A stretch of 64,000 nt of DNA from [Bacteroides] pectinophilus (GCA_025146925.1 CP102260.1:2035389-2099388); one strand, 5' to 3'; counted from the stretch's first letter, positions 7,558 to 15,500 are shown. Numbers and translations: made by a program. The notes: generated by a model not told the origin, from the sequence alone.

Positions 7558-7788
7558 ATGACGGAAAGAAAGATAGCTCTATCTATAGAAGATGCTGCCG
7601 ACTATACAGGAATTGGAAGAAACACTCTGAGAAAACTTGTTGAGTGGGAAAAGCTTCCTGTTCTAAATGTCGGAAGAAAAGTTCTTATAAAAACGGATAT
7701 GCTTGAAAAGTTCATGGAAGTAAACGAAGGTAGAGACTTGAGAGATAAGAGCAGCGTAAAACCGGTCACAAGAAAAGTGACAACTTAA
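7558..7788 (+). CDS. xis: Excisionase-family (Xis/HTH_17) protein
   Basis: 76 residues: a MerR-like winged helix of the excisionase family (LSIEDAADYTGIGRNTLRKLVEWEKLPVLNVGRKVLIKTDMLEKFM) with a short basic tail. Tn916-type elements carry such a protein to direct the integrase toward excision. An AAAGGAGG site precedes the ATG, and the promoter is overlapped by the XRE operators. A hairpin at 7790-7817 follows the stop. Confidence 0.85.
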   Translation: MTERKIALSIEDAADYTGIGRNTLRKLVEWEKLPVLNVGRKVLIKTDMLEKFMEVNEGRDLRDKSSVKPVTRKVTT

Positions 7789-7789
7789 G

Positions 7790-7817
7790 AGAGGCGGCTT
7801 CTAATGAAACCGCCTCT
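7790..7817 (+). terminator. Hairpin after xis
   Basis: AGAGGCGG/CCGCCTCT arms, a strong 8-bp G/C stem with a 12-nt loop but no T run. It is either a weak terminator or an attenuating structure between xis and the relaxase. Confidence 0.45.
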
Positions 7818-7953
7818 GATATATCAGACCGAAGCCATGATATACCTACACGCAAGAGGATTATAACATGTGCTTCTTCTGATATGCAACAACCAATTAT
7901 TGGAATGGAAGGACAGGAAAATCACAAGATATCAAAGCCCTCGGCGTTTGAGA

Positions 7954-8034
7954 GCGAAATACACCCCTCGCACAAACCTGCGGTTTATGCTCAGCGTATT
8001 TCGCCCTTGCAGGGAGCAAAGCCACGCAGGCGTG
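7954..8034. other. Putative origin of transfer (oriT)
   Basis: Nested inverted repeats directly upstream of the relaxase: GCGAAATAC (7954-7962)/GTATTTCGC (7996-8004), an inner AAACC-TGC-GGTTT hairpin (7974-7986), and CACGC-AG-GCGTG (8023-8034). Between the last two groups lies CGCCCTTGC, reminiscent of nick regions of the MOBQ type. A frame open through this region from 7870 is probably not translated. The nick site itself is not identifiable by eye. Confidence 0.55.
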
Positions 8035-8154
8035 ACTTATACAAATGCTGTCGCATTTGGTTATGCCGGATACGGCAATAAGCCAACAACAATACCACTT
8101 ATATTGTCTGTTCGTACTCCATTCCCACTAGCAGAGGAAGGAGAAGAAAGCACA

Positions 8155-9750
8155 TTGACAACAAGACATTCATTTATACAGATGACCAAGCTGTCGAATG
8201 TCCGGGGAAGAATAACCTATATATCAAGCCATGCAAAGCAGGAACATCTGTATGCTGTCTATGAAACTACGGAAAGAAGTTACTGGACAGAACTTGCACG
8301 ATGCAGCCAGCAGGAATTTAAGAAAAGCGGTGTTGAGGGAAATTGTATCGAGGCAAGAGAACTTATCATTGCCCTGCCTGAATCACTTTATGAACAGGGA
8401 ATGCCCGATATGCTGCTAAAATCGTTTACGGATAAATTCAAAGAAAAGTATGGTGTGGAATGTGTTGCAGCACTTCACCACAATAAGCGTATGACAAATT
8501 TCCATATCCATCTTATCTTTTCCGAAAGGCAGTTATTAGCGGAGCCTGTTATAAAGATTGCCACAAGAAATATGTTCTATGATGAGCATGGTAATCATGT
8601 AAGGACTAAGAAAGAAATCCTTGATGAAGCTGGCAATATCCGCAAAAGATGTAAGGTTATAGGGAAAGGCGAGGTTTATGAGAAGAAGCTGTTTACCTCA
8701 AAGAATACGAGGTTCAAGCAGGAAGATTTTCTGGATGAGGTAAAACTATTCTATACCAGAATGATAAACCATTGGGTAACGGACGAAAAAGACAGATTAA
8801 CAGTATTTGACCGCAATGGTCCATATCTTGCTACCAAGAAGATTGGTAGGAATAATCCAAAGGCAGAACAGATTGAGCAGGATAATAAGTTGCGGATGGA
8901 CTGGAATCGGGAGGTTGACAGGGCAATCATAAGCAATGTTCCTATGGATGATATTTTACAGATAAAAAGGGAACATATCACAGAACCGATAAAAAGGTCG
9001 ATTGAAATATATGGGAACAAACCTCAACGATTAGCATTGATACTTAATATGGCGATTACGGAACTGGTACTGCTGATATCGAAGGTGCTTGAAGCAGCCA
9101 GAGCTATTCGGAATAAGATACTGCATACAGATGTTACAAATGCCGAAAAAACAGATTTTACAAGCAATATAGTGGTAGATAACACAGATAATACTTCTGC
9201 TATTGAAGAATCTACAAAAGTTGAGAATAAAATAACAACGCAAGAAGAAACAATCAAGGAAGTTAATGTTACAAAACCAGACAAGCCTGTAATGACACCA
9301 GAGGCAGCCACATATCCAAAGCTTAAAAAAATAAAAGCAGAGCTTGATAATCAGAATAATCTTATCTTTCAGGCTGAACAGCAACGGGGTAATCTTGAGA
9401 TTGAATTATCTGATTTGAAGGGATTGGCAAAGCTTACAAGAAAAGCTGAATTACAGAGAAAGATTGATGAAAAGACTGATTATATCAATCGATTGAAGAT
9501 AGGACTTTCAAATATGGTTCGTAACTACGGATTTGAGAACATGAATGAATTTTATCTAAGCTACAAGGAATCTCAAAATGCATATGCAGAGTATCAGCAG
9601 GAAGTTGATGACTGGAAGAAATCCAATGACAATGCAGAAACACCAATGAATAAGACAGAAATGATGTCAGAGAAACTTGCCCGATTGCAGAAAGATGTTG
9701 GAAAGTTTAGACAAAACAATAGAAGAACATTTGACAAAGAGATGAGGTAA
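8155..9750 (+). CDS. mobA: MobA/MobL-family relaxase
   Basis: About 531 residues from a TTG at 8155 behind AAGGAG, or 522 from the ATG at 8182, which lacks a clear ribosome site. The N-terminal domain (TKLSNVRGRITYISSHAKQE) carries the likely tyrosine region. The metal-binding histidines lie in HHNKRMTNFHIHLIFSER, and the following ...AEPVIKIATRNMFYDEHGN...R block is typical of the family. The C-terminal half (~330-531) is Lys/Glu-rich and coiled coil. It would nick oriT and pilot the strand through a helper's transfer apparatus. The frame extends to 7870, but that part runs through the oriT repeats. Confidence 0.85.
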   Translation: MTTRHSFIQMTKLSNVRGRITYISSHAKQEHLYAVYETTERSYWTELARCSQQEFKKSGVEGNCIEARELIIALPESLYEQGMPDMLLKSFTDKFKEKYGVECVAALHHNKRMTNFHIHLIFSERQLLAEPVIKIATRNMFYDEHGNHVRTKKEILDEAGNIRKRCKVIGKGEVYEKKLFTSKNTRFKQEDFLDEVKLFYTRMINHWVTDEKDRLTVFDRNGPYLATKKIGRNNPKAEQIEQDNKLRMDWNREVDRAIISNVPMDDILQIKREHITEPIKRSIEIYGNKPQRLALILNMAITELVLLISKVLEAARAIRNKILHTDVTNAEKTDFTSNIVVDNTDNTSAIEESTKVENKITTQEETIKEVNVTKPDKPVMTPEAATYPKLKKIKAELDNQNNLIFQAEQQRGNLEIELSDLKGLAKLTRKAELQRKIDEKTDYINRLKIGLSNMVRNYGFENMNEFYLSYKESQNAYAEYQQEVDDWKKSNDNAETPMNKTEMMSEKLARLQKDVGKFRQNNRRTFDKEMR

Positions 9751-9876
9751 TACTCCGCTTCTTTAGAAATGATGTCCAGCCAATATTACTATAATATCAG
9801 ATTTAAATGATTGATAAATCCTGACATTTTTGCTATTCTAATTATTATAGAAATATTGCAACGGAGGTAGACAGGC

Positions 9877-10014
9877 ATGGCGGTCAGAGAGATAATCTTA
9901 ACAGCACAGCACAGCACAGCACAGCACAGCACAGCACAGCACAGCACAGCACAGCACAGCACTCTGACTGCGCCTTTTTTTCGACTGTTCATATTCATAA
10001 AAGGAAACGGATAA
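9877..10014 (+). CDS. Possible short ORF running through the pentanucleotide repeat
   Basis: An ATG behind ACGGAGG opens a 45-codon frame that crosses the ACAGC repeat as Thr-Ala-Gln-His-Ser units and ends with FFRLFIFIKGNG. Because the unit is 5 bp, gain or loss of a unit would change the frame. It may be a leader peptide, or the ribosome site may be coincidental since the same bases form a terminator-like hairpin. Confidence 0.3.
   Translation: MAVREIILTAQHSTAQHSTAQHSTAQHSTLTAPFFRLFIFIKGNG
9879..9981 (+). terminator. Terminator-like hairpin with the tandem repeat in its loop
   Basis: GTCAGAG (9883-9889) pairs with CTCTGAC (9962-9968), and GGCG (9879-9882) with CGCC (9971-9974) across a 2-nt bulge; seven T residues follow. 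The 72-nt loop is almost entirely the ACAGC repeat. It would end the relaxase transcript and insulate or attenuate entry into the surface-protein gene. Confidence 0.6.
9901..9961 (+). repeat. Pentanucleotide microsatellite (ACAGC)x12
   Basis: Twelve uninterrupted copies of a 5-bp unit, the only such microsatellite noticed in the window, 220 bp upstream of the surface-protein start. Perfect short tandem repeats of this length are prone to slipped-strand changes. Confidence 0.95.
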
Positions 10015-10180
10015 AAGCATCAATAAATATGTACATGGATAAGATGTATGTATTTAGTGGTGCTTTTTCTGTCTGATAAGGGGGGATCATTTGATTTGAA
10101 TTTAAAGCATGGTCATACATGGAAATTAAGAAAACGTATCTATTTTAATACTATATTTACAAAAACAAAGGAGGATTCAG

Positions 10181-13100
10181 ATGAGAAGATTAAAGCATAA
10201 TTTTAAGAAAGGAATGGCGTTTGTTCTTACCTTTGCCATGATAGCAGGACTGGTTCCTGCTATGTCAGGCGGAGCAAATAAGGTGCAGGCAGCATCCGGT
10301 TCGGGAACGGAACCAAGTGTGTCAGCCTATGCCACAAAGACACAGTTGATGGATAATACATTTGCCCCGAATGCAGATGGAACTGCAGAAAATTATGGAA
10401 TGATTGTATTTGGTAAAAAATCAGATGGAATAACAGCACAGGAATGGTATATCTTAGGAGAGGATAAGGGTGTATCAGGGGATAATACCATCATCTTTGC
10501 CACAAGCCCCATAGCAACAGGGCAGAAGTTTAATTCAAGCTATGACAATAAGTCTTTTGCTTCAAGTTTTGGTGTATATGAAAGTAATCCATCAGAAGTA
10601 TATGCAAACCACTACGGAGCAAGTGACCTTCGAAAGGCATTGCAGGGTATGGCTGCGGATATAAACTATTTCACCAAAGCCGAGCAGCGCTTGATGAATG
10701 ATACCGCAGTGAAAACGATGGACACGAAGAACAGTAATGTGACCTATACCACCAAAGACAAGCTGTATGCATTACAGGGAGATTTTAATGATAATAAACT
10801 GCAGGCAGGAACCAGTGACAGTACAGTACTTGCCAGGTATAGTTACTGGAACAGCTATTCTTCGAGCTACGATTTTTGGTTCTGGTCGCGCTCGCCTTAC
10901 GCTGATGATGTTAGCATTGCGTTGATAGGTATTCCGGGTCTGATTGTCGGCAACCGCTATGTTGACTACGATTTAGCTGTTCAGCCCGCTTCCAATCTGA
11001 ATCTGTCATCTGTTCTCTTCGCATCTGCTGCGACAGCAGCATCATCTGATCAAGCAAAGTTAGGAACAATCGCATTGGGTAAGGCGATGACTTTAAGACT
11101 TGACGGAACAGGTAAGAATATTGGTACAGTAACCTATAGTGCCACAACAGGTGATATTAAGGTGGTGAGGGGTGATACATCACAACCCGTGTCACTTGTC
11201 GTACAGGGCAATGATGGAACAAACGATTGGTATTACAGTAAACAGATTACAGGAACAGAGACGATAAATGTATCTGCTATTGAGGCAGAATCAAATACAC
11301 CGGCATCAATCAATTTATCAGCCTGCAAAATCTGGCTGGAAATAACCGAGGATAATGTTTCATATGCAGTAAACGCAGAAAAAGAGATTGAAAAAATCAA
11401 TACCACCTATGTAACCAAAGAACAGTTGATGAATTCATTTAAACCATACAGTAATGGAACTGCAGTAAATTACGGCAAGCTGGTATTTGGTAAGAAATCA
11501 GATGGAACAACAGCACAGGAATGGTACATCTTAGGAAAGGATGAGGGTGTATCAGGGGATAATACCATCATCGTTGCCGCAAGCCCGATTGCAAGAGGGC
11601 AGAAGTTTAATTCAGACATAAGCAATAAGAATGATGAAAATCTATGGTCAGATTGTGTTTATAGTGAAGCGACTATAACAGAAGTATACGCAAATCACTA
11701 CGGAGCAAGTGAACTTCGTGATACACTGCAGGGTATGGCTACGAATACATCCTACTTCACCTCAGCCGAGCAGGGCTTGATGAATGCCACCACAGTGACA
11801 ACGAAGGATACGAAGAATAGTAGTGTAACCTATACCACCACAGACAAACTGTATGCGTTACAGGGAGATTATGATAATGACCAATACTTGTGGGCAGGAA
11901 CCGATGACAGTACAGTACTTGCCATGAGTAGTTACTTGAGGAACGGAGAGTGGTTCTGGCTGCGCTCGCCTTACGGTCGTAGTGGTGACACTGCGTTGTG
12001 CGCGGATCGGGGCTATTATGTCATCCTCGGCCGTGTCGACATCGACTCCGGGAGCCCTGTTCAGCCCGCTTCCAATCTGGATCTGTCATCTGTTCTCTTC
12101 GCATCTGCTGCGACAGCAGCATCATCTGGTACAGAATCGGGAACGATTGCAGAACGTACGGCGATGACTTTAAGACTTGATGGAAAAGATAAGAATATTG
12201 GTACAGTAACCTATAACACCACAACAGGTGATATTAAGGCGGTGAAGGGTGGTGCTACCTCACAAACCGTGGCACTTGTTGTGCAAGGCAAAGATGAAAC
12301 AAATGATTGGTATTACAGTAAGAAGATTACAGGAACAGATGTTGTGAACGTATCTGCTATTGAGGCAGAATCATATACACCGGCATCAATCGATTTATCA
12401 ACCTGCAAAATTTGGCTGGAAATAACCGAGGATAATGTGGCTTATGCGGTCAATGCAACTGAGACAAATATTAAAATAATTCATTCAATAGCAATTACAG
12501 ATATTGATACTCCGATGCCTGATACTGCATTGGATACCGAAGCATCATGTACAACAGAAGGTGTAAAAAGCACCACACCACAGATTACATGGACACCAAG
12601 TGATACCACAGCGGGATATAATATGAGATACACGGCAAGCATTACACTTACAGCAGATACAGGCTATGAATTTGCAGATAATGTGACAGCTACCGTATCA
12701 GGCAATACCGCAACGAGTGTTACAAAGAATGCTGCAGATGATACATTGACAGTAACCAAAGAATTTACAACAGACAAGAGAAAGATAGAAAGTGTAGCTG
12801 CGCCGACAGTACCGGAAAATAATACATTTACAGCTTACTATGGCTATGATGGATATGATACAACGCCTATAAGCGGAACGAACACGGAGCTTGGAAAGAC
12901 GGCAACAGTAACATTTGAAGGAACAACGTCACCAACTACAGAAGATATGGCTGTGACATGGACCATTGAGAGTGACGGAGGAGTTTATGACAAAACGCCG
13001 GAAGCAGAGAACATCTTTAGGTGGACAATCCCTGAATCTGCATTGACGAATTATAACGCTGCTAACTGTCAGGGCTATGATACAAGTACAGGCAATATCA

Positions 13101-14689
13101 CAGGCACGATTACGGTTAAGAATAAAGCCGCAACCCCTGTCGCCATCACCGGAACAGACAGCAGTATAACATATACAGGTGAAACCGTTGATGTATCACA
13201 GTATTTTAGCATCGACAATAATGCAGGAGCTGCAATGTATACACTTGTTACTGGAACGAATGGCGGAACCGGAAAAGGCACGCTTTCGGGTACAACACTT
13301 ACCGTAACCCAGACAGGAACCTTTAAGATTAAGGTAAGTACTGTAGCAAACGGAATCTTTGCGGCAGGAGAGAAAACAGTTACTCTTACGGTAGATAACG
13401 GAACCATCCTGTATACGGCAACGGATTACAGCACAACCTATGACGGACAGCCACACAGCATCAGCGTGAGCGTGACCAATCCTGAAGGAGCAGCCGTAAC
13501 CTACAGCACCGATGGCATAACCTACGGCAGTGATAATCCTTCTTTTAGCAATGAAGGTACGTATACCGTATACTATCGGATTACGAAGGATAACTATACT
13601 ACCGTTGAGGGTTCAAAGACAGTAACCATAAATAAAAAGCCTGTTACCATAACAGCACAGGAACAGGATATTGTCTGGGGTAAAGATATTAACCAAAGTC
13701 TGTATACCGTATCAGAGGATGGACTCATTACAGGTGACAGCATTAAAGAAATAACCCTTACACCAAGCACAACAGATCGTACAGAGAATGGAACAATCTC
13801 CGTAAGTGGTGTGAAGATTGAAAATGCTGCAGGTGTGGATGTGACAGCCAACTATGATATCACAATGGCTAATGGTAATTTGAAGATTACCCACAATACA
13901 GCCCTTGCTCCTGAGCGGATTGAAGCATCAAAGACAAAGACCACGTATACAGCAGGCGATACCCTGAATGTGGATGACCTTGCAGTCACTGTGTACTATG
14001 CAGACGGATACAGTGAACCTGTGCAGGATTATACAACCAATGTATTCGCAATAGATATGTCAGCGGATGGAGATAAGATACTGACAGTATCATATACTAA
14101 GAATGGCGTAACAAAGACAAAGGATATTACAATAAAGGTAAATGCAGCTCTGGCATCTTATAAAATTATATCTGGTGCAGACAGTGAGTGGAAGCAGAAT
14201 ACAGACAGAACCATCACTATCGGAGGAAATGGAGAATTTTCTAAATTTGAAAGCGTAAAAGTTGATGGAAGCATAATTGATGCAAAGAACTACATCGCAA
14301 AAGAAGGTTCAACGATTATTATCTTAAAGGCAGATTACCTGAAAACACTTTCTGTCGGAACACATTCATTTGAAATCGTATGGGCAGATGGCTCAGCAGT
14401 TACAAGCTTTAAGGTAAGCAAGAATACATCAGATAATGAAGGTAGTAAAGACAACAACGGTAATAAGGACAACAGCAATGATAATCCAAATAGTAATCCG
14501 GCAGCTGTACCTGATGACAAGAAAACTAATGACAGTAACAGTGGAAATAATACAGACGACAGCCAGCAGATAACAGCACCTCAGACTGGCGATAACAGCC
14601 ATCTAATGCTCTGGGTGACATTATTGGCTGCTTCACTTGCAGGTCTGCTTGCATTGTTAAGTGTACGCATGAAAAAAGATGATGAATAA
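10181..14689 (+). CDS. Sortase-anchored surface protein with two DGR-like variable segments
   Basis: 1502 residues. Residues 1-~38 are a signal peptide with a basic start, hydrophobic core and VQA-A cleavage site. Residues ~50-765 are two copies of a ~360-residue unit, each ending its lectin-like part with FWxRSPY, a hypervariable stretch and VQPASNL. This resembles DUF6273/C-type-lectin-like domains used as DGR targets. Residues ~850-1330 hold Ig-like/MBG repeats (TTYDGQPHSISV) and a bacterial Ig-like domain (TYTAGDTLNVDDLAVTVYYADG). A Ser/Asn/Asp-rich wall-spanning stretch leads to the sortase-like motif APQTGD, a membrane helix and a KKDDE tail. The ribosome site is AAAGGAGG. It is the IME's main cargo and probably binds varied ligands or surfaces, which is inferred. 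Confidence 0.9.
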   Translation: MRRLKHNFKKGMAFVLTFAMIAGLVPAMSGGANKVQAASGSGTEPSVSAYATKTQLMDNTFAPNADGTAENYGMIVFGKKSDGITAQEWYILGEDKGVSGDNTIIFATSPIATGQKFNSSYDNKSFASSFGVYESNPSEVYANHYGASDLRKALQGMAADINYFTKAEQRLMNDTAVKTMDTKNSNVTYTTKDKLYALQGDFNDNKLQAGTSDSTVLARYSYWNSYSSSYDFWFWSRSPYADDVSIALIGIPGLIVGNRYVDYDLAVQPASNLNLSSVLFASAATAASSDQAKLGTIALGKAMTLRLDGTGKNIGTVTYSATTGDIKVVRGDTSQPVSLVVQGNDGTNDWYYSKQITGTETINVSAIEAESNTPASINLSACKIWLEITEDNVSYAVNAEKEIEKINTTYVTKEQLMNSFKPYSNGTAVNYGKLVFGKKSDGTTAQEWYILGKDEGVSGDNTIIVAASPIARGQKFNSDISNKNDENLWSDCVYSEATITEVYANHYGASELRDTLQGMATNTSYFTSAEQGLMNATTVTTKDTKNSSVTYTTTDKLYALQGDYDNDQYLWAGTDDSTVLAMSSYLRNGEWFWLRSPYGRSGDTALCADRGYYVILGRVDIDSGSPVQPASNLDLSSVLFASAATAASSGTESGTIAERTAMTLRLDGKDKNIGTVTYNTTTGDIKAVKGGATSQTVALVVQGKDETNDWYYSKKITGTDVVNVSAIEAESYTPASIDLSTCKIWLEITEDNVAYAVNATETNIKIIHSIAITDIDTPMPDTALDTEASCTTEGVKSTTPQITWTPSDTTAGYNMRYTASITLTADTGYEFADNVTATVSGNTATSVTKNAADDTLTVTKEFTTDKRKIESVAAPTVPENNTFTAYYGYDGYDTTPISGTNTELGKTATVTFEGTTSPTTEDMAVTWTIESDGGVYDKTPEAENIFRWTIPESALTNYNAANCQGYDTSTGNITGTITVKNKAATPVAITGTDSSITYTGETVDVSQYFSIDNNAGAAMYTLVTGTNGGTGKGTLSGTTLTVTQTGTFKIKVSTVANGIFAAGEKTVTLTVDNGTILYTATDYSTTYDGQPHSISVSVTNPEGAAVTYSTDGITYGSDNPSFSNEGTYTVYYRITKDNYTTVEGSKTVTINKKPVTITAQEQDIVWGKDINQSLYTVSEDGLITGDSIKEITLTPSTTDRTENGTISVSGVKIENAAGVDVTANYDITMANGNLKITHNTALAPERIEASKTKTTYTAGDTLNVDDLAVTVYYADGYSEPVQDYTTNVFAIDMSADGDKILTVSYTKNGVTKTKDITIKVNAALASYKIISGADSEWKQNTDRTITIGGNGEFSKFESVKVDGSIIDAKNYIAKEGSTIIILKADYLKTLSVGTHSFEIVWADGSAVTSFKVSKNTSDNEGSKDNNGNKDNSNDNPNSNPAAVPDDKKTNDSNSGNNTDDSQQITAPQTGDNSHLMLWVTLLAASLAGLLALLSVRMKKDDE
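10877..11041 (+). other. Putative DGR variable region 1 with downstream hairpin
   Basis: A conserved entry (TGGTTCTGG...CGCTCGCCTTAC) ends at 10,900. The variable core is 10,901-10,978 (26 codons). GTTCAGCCCGCTTCCAATCTG-type sequence follows from 10,979 and matches unit 2 almost exactly. A hairpin with TGCTGC/GCAGCA arms and a GACA loop sits at 11,026-11,041. DGR targets typically have an initiation-of-mutagenic-homing tract and then a GRNA-tetraloop hairpin in this order. Confidence 0.7.
11951..12121 (+). other. Putative DGR variable region 2 with downstream hairpin
   Basis: Same layout as region 1: the conserved entry ends at 11,974, the variable core is 11,975-12,058 (28 codons), and the conserved tract and identical TGCTGC-GACA-GCAGCA hairpin lie at 12,106-12,121. 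The distance from core end to hairpin is the same as in region 1. Confidence 0.7.
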
Positions 14690-14727
14690 TATGCAGCGTT
14701 AAGACTTACGGCATATATATTCAGTAA

Positions 14728-14766
14728 AGGGGATAGTTAGCACGAAAGAAATGCTGGCTATCCCCT
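14728..14766 (+). terminator. Hairpin after the surface-protein gene
   Basis: AGGGGATAG-TTAGCA pairs with TGCTGG-CTATCCCCT around a 9-nt loop, between two convergent genes. There is no long T run, but the stem is strong. Confidence 0.6.
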
Positions 14767-14800
14767 CTGTATATATGGTGGTATATGCAGAGTGTTATTC

Positions 14801-15028
14801 TTATGCGTCTTCTGCATCTACCCACATCTGCATAGTTCCATCAAGATATAGCTTAACATACTCTAGTGGCTCATCAATCGCAAGAGCATTTAACGAACAT
14901 TGTGAGCAGGGAGTAGTTTTTAGTCCATCCTCTGCCTTATTACAGTCAATGCGTAACATATATCCGGCAGATGTGTAGATATCAATGCTGTTGTGATACA
15001 TATTGTATTCTGCGTAAATGGTATTCAT
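14801..15028 (-). CDS. DUF6061 family small protein
   Basis: 75 residues from the ATG behind AAGGAGA; the frame's upstream extension lacks a ribosome site. The sequence starts MNTIYAEYNMYHNSIDIYTSAGYMLRIDC and has a later DEPLEYVKLYLDG segment. This pattern is that of DUF6061, common on mobile elements of Clostridia and of unknown function. It is convergent with the surface-protein gene and is the last gene before the IME's right end. Transcription from the prophage LexA-box promoter could read into it. Confidence 0.75.
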   Translation of the reverse strand: MNTIYAEYNMYHNSIDIYTSAGYMLRIDCNKAEDGLKTTPCSQCSLNALAIDEPLEYVKLYLDGTMQMWVDAEDA

Positions 15029-15120
15029 GTTGTGTCTCCTTAAAATCAAAAAATATTGAAGCATTTCAATCAGTTCACCATGTCAGTTTTATTTTGTGTT
15101 ATACTGTTTTATAAGATTTT

Positions 15121-15199
15121 CTTTCCCTTACTTTTTCCCTTATCAGAGTTCGTAAAAACCTGTGGGAAGATATAACACAAGGGAAAGTCTAAGGGAAAG
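15121..15199. repeat. Right-end integrase arm-type repeats
   Basis: CTTTCCCTTA (15,121-15,130), CTTTTTCCCTTA (15,131-15,142), CAAGGGAAAG (15,178-15,187) and TAAGGGAAAG (15,190-15,199). The inner pair is the reverse complement of the left-end motif, so the two element ends are related in inverted orientation. Confidence 0.6.
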
Positions 15200-15294
15200 T
15201 TCACCTACCACAAACTTAGTGTTTTCAATGGCTCGTGAGAAATTTAGTAACAAAATATAACAGTTATTAAATTCCTTAGAATAGGTGAAATCTC

Positions 15295-15300
15295 AATCGT
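15295..15300. repeat. IME right attachment repeat (attR core)
   Basis: AATCGT, matching 5160-5165. On the coding strand it is the ACGATT at the end of the N-terminal fragment of the split gene. Confidence 0.75.
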
Positions 15301-15398
15301 GATATGTAAAAATCACCGCTTCTTCTGACCACGGTTGCCTTACGGATTATACGGTTGCTCTCAATGAAGAAAACTTCTGTACCTGTTTCGTATGTCAT
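15297..15398 (-). pseudogene. N-terminal fragment of the gene split by the IME
   Basis: An ATG behind CAGGAGG begins MTYETGTEVFFIESNRIIR; 34 codons run to GDFYISR at the element junction. Past the junction the frame reads six more codons of IME sequence to a stop at 15,276. With the fragment at 5033-5164 it makes a 76-residue protein. The promoter upstream contains a LexA box, so the intact gene was probably DNA-damage inducible. Confidence 0.8.
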
Positions 15399-15500
15399 AT
15401 TAAACGTGCCTCCTGCGATATAAGTTCGACCAAGGGAAATAGTCTGCCAAACACCATATCTCTGTAGACTGTTCAACACTCCTAATGTAGCGATGAGATA

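Larger units (their letters stand above)
10328..12478 (+). repeat. Tandem duplication of ~1,080 bp within the surface-protein gene
   Basis: Unit 1 begins near 10,328 and unit 2 near 11,408. Long blocks are almost identical, for example around TAQEWYILG and GVSGDNTII, while the segments before and within the variable regions differ strongly. The duplication places two variable lectin-like domains in one protein. Confidence 0.85.
5160..15300. mobile_element. 10.1-kb integrative mobilizable element nested in the prophage
   Basis: The ends are fixed by the interrupted gene and by the 6-bp direct repeat AATCGT (plus strand) at 5160-5165 and 15,295-15,300. Just inside each end lie CTTTCCCTTA-type repeats in inverted orientation, as expected for integrase arm sites. 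Contents in order: integrase, XRE repressor, Xis-like protein, putative oriT, MobA/MobL relaxase, pentanucleotide repeat, surface protein with hypervariable segments, and a DUF6061 protein. No type IV secretion genes are present, so it should depend on a helper conjugative element. Confidence 0.85.

Noticed and set aside
7870-8154. N-terminal extension of the relaxase frame
   Set aside because: It runs through the oriT-like inverted repeats, lacks the family's N-terminal start and has no ribosome site at 7870; the TTG at 8155 or ATG at 8182 is preferred.
9789-9998. Minus-strand frame with repeated Val-Leu-Cys-Cys-Ala units
   Set aside because: It is the reverse reading of the ACAGC microsatellite and hairpin; no ribosome site, and the composition is dictated by the repeat.
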